Part shown: positions 8,660 through 16,300 of the stretch, piece by piece | How the letters are laid out: every line of letters starts with the position of its first letter | Position numbering within the stretch: position 1 is the stretch's first letter | From: CAVQCX01 sp963775335 | GTDB taxonomy: Bacteria > Pseudomonadota > Gammaproteobacteria > Chromatiales > Chromatiaceae | DNA: 64,000 bases | Assembly: GCA_963775335.1 (NCBI GenBank) | Contig: CAVZIJ010000002.1 | Span: 372,001 to 436,000 of the forward strand | Direction: 5' to 3' | Notes under the pieces: model-generated | The model's database searches: none | The model's input: only the letters and a program-made list of their open reading frames with translations | What the model was told of the DNA's origin: nothing | Translations under genes and position numbers: made by a program

Positions 8660-9022
8660 ATGGCGAACTCCATGAGCGAAGTAATGAACCCCAACCTCAA
8701 GACCCATGACGCCGATTTTCCGCATGCGCCGGAAGGCTGGACTCGGGCGGATGCCGAGGCGACGGCGAAAGCCGAGGGCTTGAGCATGGACCAGGATCAT
8801 TGGGCTGCGGTCAGGGCGCTGCAGGACTACTACGCGCGCAATGAAGGCGAGATCCACGTGCGCAAGCTGCACGATGCGCTCGATGAGCGTTTTCACGGCA
8901 GCGGCGGCATGAAGTTCCTGTACCACATCCTGCCCGGCGGACCGGTCGCCCAGGGCTGCCGCCTCGCCGGTCTGGAGCCTCCGGCAGGGGCCTCCGACAA
9001 GAGCTTCGGCAGCGTGCAGTGA
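8660..9022 (+). CDS. DsrC/TusE-family sulfur carrier-like protein with a single C-terminal cysteine
   Basis: The product has 120 residues, and the start has a strong AGGAGAGAGGAG site. Features of the fold are WTRADAEATAKAEGLSMDQDHW, a helical middle with ALQDYYARNEG, and the C-terminal block KFLYHILPGGPVAQGCRLAGLEPPAG. Canonical DsrC has two cysteines in its flexible C-terminal arm. Here the first is kept (QGC) and the position of the second is Ala (PPAGAS), so the disulfide-forming trisulfide chemistry of true DsrC is not possible. Such paralogs occur alongside DsrC in sulfur oxidisers and may act in sulfur transfer or regulation. There are no dsr genes nearby. Confidence 0.85.
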   Translation: MANSMSEVMNPNLKTHDADFPHAPEGWTRADAEATAKAEGLSMDQDHWAAVRALQDYYARNEGEIHVRKLHDALDERFHGSGGMKFLYHILPGGPVAQGCRLAGLEPPAGASDKSFGSVQ

Positions 9023-9110
9023 GGTGTGGGAGCGAGCTCCAGCTCGCGACCTGAATGGCCCGGCCCTCCCTCTCCCCCAGGGAGAGGGCCGGGGTGAGGG
9101 GGTCGAAACA
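9023..9110. repeat. REP-like palindrome plus CTCTCCC/GGGAGAG repeat
   Basis: GGGAGCGAGCTCCAGCTCGC at 9028-9047 is the same palindrome type as at 5930 and 11575. It is followed by CCTCTCCCCCAGGGAGAGG and GGGTGAGGG, a dyad found between genes in many proteobacteria. It lies between the convergent dsrC-like gene and rfbD, where it may act as a bidirectional terminator. Confidence 0.55.
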
Positions 9111-9128
9111 ACTTCAGAAGCGAGCAGG

Positions 9129-10010
9129 TTACTCGCCGAGGCAGAGCTCCAGGCACTCACGCCAATCGGGCAGCGCGATGCCGAAGGTCTCGCGCAGCTT
9201 GCCGGCGTCCAGCCGGGAGTTGGCGGGCCGGGCCGCGGGGGTCGGGTACTCGGCGGTGGGGATCGGCTCGATCTGGCAGCCATAGCCGCCGAGGAGCCGG
9301 ATCGCGTCGGCGAAGCCGTGCCAGCTGGTCGACCCCGTGGGGCTGAGGTGATAGACGCCCCGCACCGCGCCCGCTTCCCGCGCGCCGGCGAGCAGCTTTC
9401 CCAGCACGAGGGCGGTCGCCTCCGCGATCAACCGACTCCAGGTCGGCGCGCCGATCTGGTCGTCGACCACCCGCAAATGCTCGCGCTCGACCATCAGACG
9501 CTGCATGGTGCGCAGGAAATTTCGCCCACGAAGCCCGTAGACCCAGGCGACCCGCAGGATCAGCGCGTCCGCCGCGCTGCCCAGCAAGGCCTCGTCGCCG
9601 GCCAACTTGGTGCGGCCGTAGACGCTCAAGGGGGCGGGCGCATCGTCCTCGACATAGGGCCCGGCCTTGCGGCCATCGAAGACGTAATCCGTCGAGTAGT
9701 GCGCCACGAGGGCTCCGCTGCGCGCCGCCCACTCACCGATCAGGCCCGGCGCTTCGGCGTTGACCCGGTGAGCGAGCGCCGGCTCGGCCTCAGCCTGGTC
9801 CACCGCGGTATAGGCGGCCGCATTGACCACCAGATCGGGGCGCTCGGCATCGAGCGTGCGCAGCAGACCGTCCAGGTCCGCCAAGTCCACGGGCAGAGCG
9901 CCATTGCGAGTCGCGGCCCTCACCACCCCGAGCGGCGCCAGGGTGCGGCGCAGCTCCCAGCCGACCTGACCGTCAGCCCCCAACAGCAGGATGCGCGGCT
10001 GCGCTCGCAC
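9129..10010 (-). CDS. rfbD: dTDP-4-dehydrorhamnose reductase
   Basis: The product has 293 residues from a GTG at 10010, seven bases after the rfbC stop. The Rossmann motif GADGQVGWEL opens the protein. YSTDYVFDG and the catalytic YGRTKLAGD (Tyr-x3-Lys) follow, as in the RmlD family. It catalyses the last step of dTDP-L-rhamnose synthesis, the NAD(P)H-dependent reduction of dTDP-4-dehydro-L-rhamnose. It is the last gene of the minus-strand block rfbB, rfbA, rfbC, rfbD. A longer frame reaching 10106 overlaps rfbC and is rejected. Confidence 0.92.
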   Translation of the reverse strand: MRAQPRILLLGADGQVGWELRRTLAPLGVVRAATRNGALPVDLADLDGLLRTLDAERPDLVVNAAAYTAVDQAEAEPALAHRVNAEAPGLIGEWAARSGALVAHYSTDYVFDGRKAGPYVEDDAPAPLSVYGRTKLAGDEALLGSAADALILRVAWVYGLRGRNFLRTMQRLMVEREHLRVVDDQIGAPTWSRLIAEATALVLGKLLAGAREAGAVRGVYHLSPTGSTSWHGFADAIRLLGGYGCQIEPIPTAEYPTPAARPANSRLDAGKLRETFGIALPDWRECLELCLGE

Positions 10011-10017
10011 GGCGGCT

Positions 10018-10578
10018 TCAGCCCTCGTACGCCGGCAAGCGGTCCACAACAAGGTCTGACAGCACGGGCGCGTCGCGGTCCTTCTCGGAGAGCACCGGCG
10101 GCCCATCGAGCGGCCAGTCGATGCCGATCTCCGGGTCGTCCCAGCGGACGCTGAGCTGGGTCTCCGGATGGTAGAGGTCGGTGCACTTGTAGCCGAACAT
10201 CGCCTCTTCGCTCAGCACGCAGTAGCCGTGCAGGAACCCCGGGGGGACATAGAACTGCATCGGCCGCTCCGCATCCAGGGTCAGGCCGACCCAGCGCCCG
10301 AAGCTCGGAGAGCCGCGGCGCACGTCGACCGCCACGTCGAACACCCGCCCGCGGTAGACCTGAACCAGCTTGCCCTGGCCGTAGGGGTGCTGGGCATGCA
10401 GGCCGCGCAGAACGCCCTTGGCGGACAGGGCCAGGTTGTCCTGCACGAAGGCGGTGGGGACCCCCTGCGCGCTGTAGCGCTCGGCCTGCCAGGTCTCCAT
10501 GAACCAACCGCGCGCGTCCCCGAAGCGGGTGGGCTCTACGATGAGCACCCCGGGGATCGCGGTCTCCGTCACCTTCAC
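10018..10578 (-). CDS. rfbC: dTDP-4-dehydrorhamnose 3,5-epimerase
   Basis: The product has 186 residues from a GTG at 10578 with a GGAGG site 7 bases upstream. The GTG overlaps the rfbA stop (GTGA), so the two genes are translationally coupled. The motif GVLRGLHAQHPYGQGKLVQV contains the catalytic His (RGLH). FYVPPGFLHGYCVLSE and the substrate-binding SVRWDDPEIGIDWPL are standard RmlC landmarks. It acts in the cytoplasm on dTDP-4-dehydro-6-deoxy-D-glucose. Confidence 0.94.
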   Translation of the reverse strand: MKVTETAIPGVLIVEPTRFGDARGWFMETWQAERYSAQGVPTAFVQDNLALSAKGVLRGLHAQHPYGQGKLVQVYRGRVFDVAVDVRRGSPSFGRWVGLTLDAERPMQFYVPPGFLHGYCVLSEEAMFGYKCTDLYHPETQLSVRWDDPEIGIDWPLDGPPVLSEKDRDAPVLSDLVVDRLPAYEG

Positions 10579-11453
10579 GGCCGCCCCTCCCGCGCCAGGA
10601 GATTGAGCAGGTACTGGCCATAGCCGTTGTTGCGCAGCGCCTCTGCAGCTCGGCGCACCTGGTCCCCGTCGATCCAACCCCGCTCCCAGGCGACTTCCTC
10701 CGGACAGCACACCTTGAGGCCCTGGCGCTTCTCGATCGTCTCGATGAAGTTCGAGGCCTCGATCAGTGAGTCGTGGGTGCCGGTGTCGAGCCAGGCCATG
10801 CCCCGGCCCAGCTTCACCAGATCGAGCAGGCCGCGCTCGAGATAGAGGTTGTTCAGATCGGTGATCTCGATCTCGCCTCGAACGGAAGGCCGCAGGGTAG
10901 CCGCCAGATCGCAGACCTCGCCGTCGTAGAAATACAGCCCGGTGACCGCGTAGTTCGAGCGCGGGCGTGTAGGCTTCTCCTCGATGCCGACCACCCTGCC
11001 GGCGGCGTCCAGCTCCGCCACGCCGTAGCGCTGCGGGTCGCTCACCCAATAGCCGAAGATGGTGGCACCGCTGCCCTTGCCCGCCGCCTGGCGCAGCTGC
11101 TCGACCAGCCCGTGGCCGTAGAAGATGTTGTCACCCAAGATCAGGGAGCTGGGCCCGCCGGCCACGAAGTCCCGGCCGATCAGGAAGGCCTGGGCCAGCC
11201 CGCCGGGCTCGGGCTGGACGGCATAATGGATGGCTATGCCCCATTGGGAGCCGTCGCCCAGCAGCTCCCCGAAGGCCTGCTGGTCCCGCGGCGTCGTGAT
11301 GACCAGGACCTCGCGGATGCCCGCCATCATCAGCACCGAGAGCGGGTAGTAGATCATCGGCTTGTCATAGACCGGCAGCAGCTGCTTGCTCACCGAGCGA
11401 GTGAGCGGATAGAGCCGCGTACCGGAGCCGCCAGCCAGGATGATGCCTTTCAT
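10575..11453 (-). CDS. rfbA: Glucose-1-phosphate thymidylyltransferase
   Basis: The product has 292 residues, the usual RmlA length. The nucleotide-binding motif GGSGTRLYPLT and the following KQLLPVYDKPMIYYPLSVLM are intact, and GDNIFYG and EEKPTRPRSNYAVTGLYFYD follow as expected. It makes dTDP-glucose from dTTP and glucose-1-phosphate, the first step of the rhamnose pathway. A truncated copy of its 5' end lies at 5377-5457. It is separated from rfbB by about 320 bp of repeats, so it may have its own promoter. Confidence 0.95.
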   Translation of the reverse strand: MKGIILAGGSGTRLYPLTRSVSKQLLPVYDKPMIYYPLSVLMMAGIREVLVITTPRDQQAFGELLGDGSQWGIAIHYAVQPEPGGLAQAFLIGRDFVAGGPSSLILGDNIFYGHGLVEQLRQAAGKGSGATIFGYWVSDPQRYGVAELDAAGRVVGIEEKPTRPRSNYAVTGLYFYDGEVCDLAATLRPSVRGEIEITDLNNLYLERGLLDLVKLGRGMAWLDTGTHDSLIEASNFIETIEKRQGLKVCCPEEVAWERGWIDGDQVRRAAEALRNNGYGQYLLNLLAREGRP

Positions 11454-11777
11454 AACGGTGCCTTCCTCGAATGCTTATCGCGCTCCGCGAGCGCTCCTAC
11501 AACGACCCCACGGGGATGTCTGACCCCAGCGTAGGGCGGGAAAGCGCAGCGCATCCCGCCGGAAAGACGGCAGAGCGAGCTCCAGCTCGCGATCCCGCAA
11601 CAGCCCAGCCATCGCGACCCGGAGGTCGCTCCTACACGGGGATGTCTGATGTCGGCCCCCAGCGTAGGGCGGGAAAGCGCAGCGCATCCCGCCGAAAAGA
11701 CAGCAGGCGGTGATCGAGCGACATTCCCGGCGCGACCGGTTGCTTGGCCGGACATGATTGCGGCAGGAATGCGGCTC
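11454..11777. repeat. Cluster of REP-like palindromes between rfbA and rfbB
   Basis: This 324-bp stretch carries no gene. It holds one 63-bp-type unit (GCTTATCGCGCTCCGCGAGC with GCTCCTACAACGAC, 11472-11505), two copies of GCGTAGGGCGGGAAAGCGCA (near 11529 and 11661), a GAGCGAGCTCCAGCTCGCGA palindrome and a GCGACCCGGAGGTCGC dyad. The same set occurs at 5471-5950. It interrupts the rfb gene set. Confidence 0.75.
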
Positions 11778-12860
11778 CTACGACGCGGGGGACGTGCCCA
11801 ACCCCAGCCGATTCCGCCGGTAGCTCCCGTCCTGCACCCGACGGCACCACTCCTGGTGATCCAGATACCACTGCACGGTGCGACGCAGGCCGCTTTCGAA
11901 CGTCTCCCGGGGCCGCCAGCCCAGCTCGGTGCGGATCTTGGTCGCATCGATGGCGTAGCGGCGATCATGGCCCGGCCGGTCGGTCACGAACGAGACCAGC
12001 TCCCGATGGCACCGGCCGTCGGCCGCCGGGGCCAGCTCGTCGAGCAGCGCACACAGGCCCTCCACCACCTGCAGATTGGTCCGCTCGCTGTCCCCGCCGA
12101 TGTTGTAGACCTCGCCGGGCTCGCCGCTCTCGAGCACCGTGCGGATCGCCCGACAGTGATCCTCGACATACAGCCAGTCGCGCACGTTTCCGCCGTCACC
12201 GTAGACCGGCAAGGCCTTGCCTTCCTGCGCGTTCAGGATCATCAGCGGAAGCAGCTTCTCCGGAAACTGATAGGGACCGTAGTTGTTCGAGCAGTTGGTG
12301 GTCAGCGCCGGCAGCCCGTAGGTGTGGTGCCAGGCCCGCACCAGGTGATCGGAGGCGGCCTTGGACGCCGAGTAGGGGGAATTCGGGGCATAGGGCGTGC
12401 GCTCCGTGAACCGCCCCTCGGGACCCAGAGAACCGTAGACCTCGTCGGTCGAGACGTGCAGCAGCCGGAACCGTCCCCGAGCCACCGCGTCCAGCCCTGC
12501 CCAGTAGCCCCGGGCACGGTCCAACAGGTTGAAGGTGCCGACAACGTTGGTCTGGATGAAGGCGGCCGGACCGTCGATCGAGCGGTCCACGTGACTCTCG
12601 GCGGCGAAATTCACCAGCGCGTCGGGACGGAAATCTCGCAGCACGCCTTCGACCAGCGCCTGGTCGGCGATGTCTCCCCGGACGAAGCGATAGCGCGGCT
12701 CCGCGGCCAGATCGGCGAGGGTTTCCGGATTCCCGGCGTAGGTCAGGAGATCCAGGTTCAGAACCTCCCAGTCCGATTCCCGCATCAGCAGGCGGACAAA
12801 GTTGGCGCCGATGAACCCGGCGCCGCCGGTGACCAGGATTCGCTGCATGGTGTCTGCCAT
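11778..12860 (-). CDS. rfbB: dTDP-glucose 4,6-dehydratase
   Basis: The product has 360 residues from the ATG at 12860. A GTG at 12875 or the ATG at 12848 (MQRILVTGGAGFIG) are alternatives. TGGAGFIGANFVRLL is the NAD-binding motif. AESHVDRSI, STDEVYGSLG and the catalytic YSASKAASDHLV (Tyr-x3-Lys) are intact. It converts dTDP-glucose to the 4-keto-6-deoxy intermediate. It is the first gene of the rfb set in the direction of transcription, and the divergent neighbour is the mntA antitoxin gene. Confidence 0.95.
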   Translation of the reverse strand: MADTMQRILVTGGAGFIGANFVRLLMRESDWEVLNLDLLTYAGNPETLADLAAEPRYRFVRGDIADQALVEGVLRDFRPDALVNFAAESHVDRSIDGPAAFIQTNVVGTFNLLDRARGYWAGLDAVARGRFRLLHVSTDEVYGSLGPEGRFTERTPYAPNSPYSASKAASDHLVRAWHHTYGLPALTTNCSNNYGPYQFPEKLLPLMILNAQEGKALPVYGDGGNVRDWLYVEDHCRAIRTVLESGEPGEVYNIGGDSERTNLQVVEGLCALLDELAPAADGRCHRELVSFVTDRPGHDRRYAIDATKIRTELGWRPRETFESGLRRTVQWYLDHQEWCRRVQDGSYRRNRLGLGTSPAS

Positions 12861-12973
12861 TTCCGTCGATCGCACCCGGGGCCTTGGCCGCCAGGAACCC
12901 CAGGACGGCGGCTATGTTAACCTACCTTCGCAGTGCCGGTGCCCAATCAGGCACGCTCGCCGGCTCAGATTGT

Positions 12974-13285
12974 ATGCGCCTCACGACCACCCAAGTCCAA
13001 CTCGTCAAAGACGCAGTTGCCCGACATTTCGGAGCTAGGGCCCGCGTCTGGCTGTTCGGCTCCCGGGTCGACAATTCGCGCCGAGGCGGGGATTTCGACT
13101 TCTACGTGGAGACGGATCTGGCCGATCCTGCCGAGGTCATCGATCACAAGCTCTCGCTGCTGGCGCAGCTTCACGCCACACCCGCATTCGAGGGAGAAAA
13201 GATCGACCTGATCGTCAAGCCAGCCCTCCCCGGCCCCTATCCGCCGATCTACGAGATTGCTCGGCGCGAAGGCGTTCCACTGTGA
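12974..13285 (+). CDS. MntA-like nucleotidyltransferase antitoxin
   Basis: The product has 103 residues. The minimal nucleotidyltransferase motif is present: WLFGSRVDNSRRGGDFDFYV gives the GS...DxD pattern at about residues 28-45. In MntA/HepT modules this enzyme adds AMP to the HepT toxin and blocks it. The stop overlaps the start of the toxin gene by four bases (GTGA), the standard coupling of this module. The ATG is 113 bp from the divergent rfbB start. All catalytic residues that can be judged are present. Confidence 0.82.
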   Translation: MRLTTTQVQLVKDAVARHFGARARVWLFGSRVDNSRRGGDFDFYVETDLADPAEVIDHKLSLLAQLHATPAFEGEKIDLIVKPALPGPYPPIYEIARREGVPL

Positions 13286-13761
13286 AGACGGTCCAGGAGG
13301 TCCATGCGGCGCTGGACGAATGCCGACATCATGCGGCCATTCTCCGCGAGGCCCTTTCGGATCTCGGCCCAGTGCGGTTCGCCGCGGACTCGGTCGAGCA
13401 AATCTCCGGCGAAACGCGCAGGCTGCTGGATCAAATGGCGTATCGCTTCGGCAAGCTGCAGGACACCCTTGGCCTGCGCGTGCTCCCGGGAATGCTGGAC
13501 TTGAGCGAGGAGCCCCTTGCCGAGACCAAGCCGTTCGGCGAAAAGCTTCAGCGGCTGGAACGACTCGGTGTGATTCCTAGCGTCGAGGACTGGCGCACCC
13601 TGCGCGAGCTGCGCAACCCGCTGGCCCACGAATACGTGGATGCCCCGACCCTGAAAGCGGCCGCTCTCAACCGGTTCATCGGCGGCGTCGAGACCATCCT
13701 GGCGATCCGGCGACATGTGGCCCGGTACGCGGAAGGTAGAGGCTGGGATAGCGCAGAGTAA
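13282..13761 (+). CDS. HepT-like HEPN ribonuclease toxin
   Basis: The product has 159 residues from a GTG at 13282. It is mostly helical, with the catalytic HEPN motif RNPLAHEY (R-x4-H-x-Y) at about residues 112-119. In characterised HepT proteins this motif cleaves RNA, and the tyrosine is the target of AMPylation by MntA. Preceding segments MAYRFGKLQDTLGLRVLP and LERLGVIPSVEDWRTLRELR are typical of the family. Together with the gene before it, this looks like a complete type VII-style toxin-antitoxin pair. Confidence 0.82.
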   Translation: MKTVQEVHAALDECRHHAAILREALSDLGPVRFAADSVEQISGETRRLLDQMAYRFGKLQDTLGLRVLPGMLDLSEEPLAETKPFGEKLQRLERLGVIPSVEDWRTLRELRNPLAHEYVDAPTLKAAALNRFIGGVETILAIRRHVARYAEGRGWDSAE

Positions 13762-13935
13762 GGCCGCCCGAGCGGACCGGTACGCCTGCGCGGTGCGGCG
13801 GTCGGCCGGCATCGCAACGGCCAGCCGGGCATCCGACGCTAGCCGGCCCCTTCACAGATAGGCCGATGATTGAGGCGGATGATTTCAATGATTGCAATGA
13901 AATCATCCCAACGGAAAGCGAGCTCATCGATCGCG

Positions 13936-14186
13936 ATGCCCAGCTTTACCATCCGTAACCTCGACGATGCGCTCAAGGCGCGGTTGCGCATTCGGGCCGC
14001 ACACCACACCATCGATCCATGGAAGAGGAGGCGCGAGAGATACTACGCTCGGCCTTGGCGGCGTCCCCATCGCAGGAACACAACCTCGCCGCGGCCATGC
14101 GGCGTCGTTTCGAGCCGCTCGGCGGTGTCGACCTCGCGTTACCGCCCCGAGAGCCCATGCGGGAGCCCCCTGACCTCGCGACATGA
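13936..14186 (+). pseudogene. Frameshifted FitA/VapB-type antitoxin gene
   Basis: The first part reads MPSFTIRNLDDALKARLRIR, followed by AAHH, a ribbon-helix-helix FitA-like start. The rest of the family pattern, SMEEEAREILRSALA followed by a tail ending in PPDLAT, continues in a different frame after about 14020. The stop at 14184 overlaps the following toxin start as ATGA, so the original operon layout is preserved. One frame change near 14010-14025 separates the halves. The gene is not expected to be functional. Confidence 0.75.
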
Positions 14187-14382
14187 TCATCCTGGGCACC
14201 AATGTCCTTTCGGAGCTCATAAGGCCGTCGCCGCTGCCCGCCGACACACGGGCAGACCCATCTCCCAGCTCGATGCGCACATTGCGGCCGTCGCCAGCTC
14301 CCGGGGAGCAGTCATTGCCTCCCGCAATACCCAGGATTTCGAGCAATCCGGTCCACCGCTGATCAACCCGTGGAATCCCTAG
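14183..14382 (+). pseudogene. Decayed FitB/VapC PIN-domain toxin gene
   Basis: The start MIILGTNVLSELIRPS matches the PIN-domain opening MIxLDTNVLSE, but the first metal-binding Asp is Gly (GGC). Most of the middle is missing. The sequence then resumes in another frame with RPISQLDAHIAAVASSRGAV, ASRNTQDFEQ and PLINPWNP, the usual PIN C-terminus. The reading frame ends at the border of a small inverted-repeat element at 14382. Both the substitution and the deletion show a dead toxin. Confidence 0.75.
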
Positions 14383-14542
14383 GGGCTGTTGACATTTGTC
14401 TGAGCGAGGGCGATTGCGAGCGATTTTTCGTGCTGACAAGGCGCGGTGAGGAGGAATAGTGGATCTATTGCGACGAGCCGCAACACAGTCAGCGCGGACA
14501 AGGGCCGTAATCGGACCGCGAACGGCAATGGTCAACAGCCCC
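14382..14542. mobile_element. 161-bp MITE-like element with 12-bp terminal inverted repeats
   Basis: GGGGCTGTTGAC at 14382-14393 and its exact reverse complement GTCAACAGCCCC at 14531-14542 bound the element. A TA dinucleotide flanks both sides (14380-14381 and 14543-14544), consistent with a TA target duplication. There is no coding capacity. It sits directly at the end of the decayed VapC gene. A full-length partner transposase with these ends was not seen in the window. Confidence 0.7.
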
Positions 14543-14637
14543 TAAACGCGGAGATCGCCCGGGCCGTCCCTCCCTGGGCTCTGACCGATTCCTGAGCTAG
14601 CTTTGTGACGGTCGAAGCATCTCGGGGACCTTAAGGC

Positions 14638-14937
14638 ATGCGCCTCACTGAACAGCAGATCCAATCCATCCGGCGTATCGTGGGCGAGACCGCCGGTCCT
14701 ACCGCCCAGACGCGGGTATTCGGCTCTCGGCTGCGGGACGAGGCGCTCGGAGGCGATCTCGACCTGCTGGTAGAGCTGCCGGAGCCCATCGAGCACCCAG
14801 CCCAGCTGGCGGCTCGGCTGTCGGCGCGCATCTCCCGTTGCCTGCACGGGCGCAAGGTCGACGTGCTGCTCATGGCCCCCAACCTGCTCCGACTCCCCAT
14901 TCACGAGGCGGCACTGAAGGAGGGCCGGGCGATATGA
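14638..14937 (+). CDS. Second MntA-like nucleotidyltransferase antitoxin
   Basis: The product has 99 residues. RVFGSRLRDEALGGDLDLLV supplies the GS...DxD nucleotidyltransferase motif. The start MRLTEQQIQSIRRIV resembles that of the first MntA at 12974, so the two are paralogs. The stop overlaps the start of the following toxin relic (ATGA). The antitoxin looks intact although its toxin partner is broken, so it may be an orphan on the way to loss, or may still act on the intact HepT nearby. Confidence 0.75.
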   Translation: MRLTEQQIQSIRRIVGETAGPTAQTRVFGSRLRDEALGGDLDLLVELPEPIEHPAQLAARLSARISRCLHGRKVDVLLMAPNLLRLPIHEAALKEGRAI

Positions 14938-15239
14938 TGTCTTCCCCCGCTGGCGTCCATAGGCTTCAGTTCCTCACCCGCGTCGCTGGCAAACAGGCCC
15001 GCCACCTCGCCAGCACCAGCGAGCGTCTGTTCAGCGCGCCATTCACTCCCGAGCGGGCTGCCGCCCTGGACGACACCCCGGATCTCGCGGAACGTATCGA
15101 TGCCTTCGTCAGCCGGCTCGGCCTCATCCCCTCCGCCGACCAATCCACGGAGGTGCGCAGCCTCCGAAACCAGATGATCCCCGAATACGTCGAGGACCCG
15201 CCCGCGCCCAGCCCCATGGTTTGTAGGAGCGGCTGTTAG
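14934..15239 (+). pseudogene. Degenerate HepT-like toxin truncated by a repeat array
   Basis: The frame begins MMSSPAGVHRLQFLTRVAG and includes DLAERIDAFVSR followed directly by LGLIPSADQ. Compared with the intact HepT at 13282, about 36 residues between these blocks are absent. The catalytic motif reads RNQMIPEY, so the essential His of R-x4-H-x-Y is Pro (CCC). After YVEDPP the frame enters the palindromic repeat array and ends at once. Three separate lesions make a functional RNase very unlikely. Confidence 0.78.
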
Positions 15240-16226
15240 CCGCGACCCGGCCGCCCAGCCCCATGGTTCGTAGGAGCGGCTGCTAGCCGCGATCCGGTCG
15301 CGCTCAGCGAGCGCTCCTACGAACGCTCCCGGCGGGTCCACGGGATACCGCGATCCGCCCGCGCCCAGCCCCATGGTTGGTAGGAGCGGCTGCTAGCCGC
15401 GACCCGGTCGCGCTCAGCGAGCGCTCCTACGAACGCTCCCGGCGGGTCCACGGGATACCGCGATCCGCCCGCGCCCAGCCCCATGGTTGGTAGGAGCGGC
15501 TGCTAGCCGCGACCCGGCCGCGCTCAGCGAGCGCTCCTACGAACGCTCCCGGCGGGTCCACGGGATACCGCGACCCGCCCGCGCCCAGCCCCATGGGTTG
15601 TAGGAGCGGCTGTTAGCCGCGACCCAGTCGCGCTCAGCGAGCGCTCCTACGAACGCTCCCGGCGGGTCCACGGGATGCCGCGACCCGCCCGCTCAGCCCC
15701 ATGGTTGGTAGGAGCGGCTGCTAGCCGCGACCCGGTCGCGCTCAGCGAGCGCTCCTACGAACGCTCCCGGCGGGTCCACGGGATACCGCGATCCGCCCGC
15801 GCCCAGCCCCATGGTTGGTAGGAGCGGCTGCTAGCCGCGACCCGGCCGCGCTCAGCGAGCGCTCCTACGAACGCTCCCGGCGGGTCCACGGGATACCGCG
15901 ACCCGCCCGCGCTCAACCCCATGGTTGGTAGGAGCGGCTGCTAGCCGCGACCCGGTCGCGCTCAGCGAGCGCTCCTACGAACGCTCCCGGCGGGTCCACG
16001 GGATACCGCGATCCGCCCGCGCCCAGCCCCATGGTTGGTAGGAGCGGCTGCTAGCCGCGACCCGGTCGCGCTCAGCGAGCGCTCCTACGAACGCTCCCGG
16101 CGGGTCCACGGGATACCGCGATCCGCCCGCGCCCAGCCCCATGGTTGGTAGGAGCGGCTGCTAGCCGCGACCCGGTCGCGCTCAGCGAGCGCTCCTACGA
16201 ACGCTCCCGGCGGGTCCACGGGATAC
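15216..16226. repeat. BIME-like tandem array: nine 110-bp units of paired REP palindromes
   Basis: Starts of the ATGG block at 15263, 15373, 15483, 15593, 15701, 15811, 15921, 16031 and 16141 give a 110-bp period (once 108). They follow a short 46-bp unit from about 15216. Each unit has an outward REP (GTAGGAGCGGCTGCTAGCCG) and a second, inverted one (CAGCGAGCGCTCCTAC), then CTCCCGGCGGGTCCACGGGA. Units are nearly identical, differing at a few positions such as ACCCGG or ATCCGG. The array separates the broken HepT gene from the first glycosyltransferase. It lacks unique spacers, so it is not a CRISPR. Confidence 0.88.
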
Positions 16227-16300
16227 CGACACGCTTCGCGGCGGCCTATCGTGCTACCCTACTGACGCCCCGGAACAGCTGGGCCTACCACACCCTTTCC

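Noticed and set aside
15216..16226. CRISPR-like periodicity
   Set aside because: Each 110-bp unit is nearly identical over its full length and consists of paired REP palindromes.
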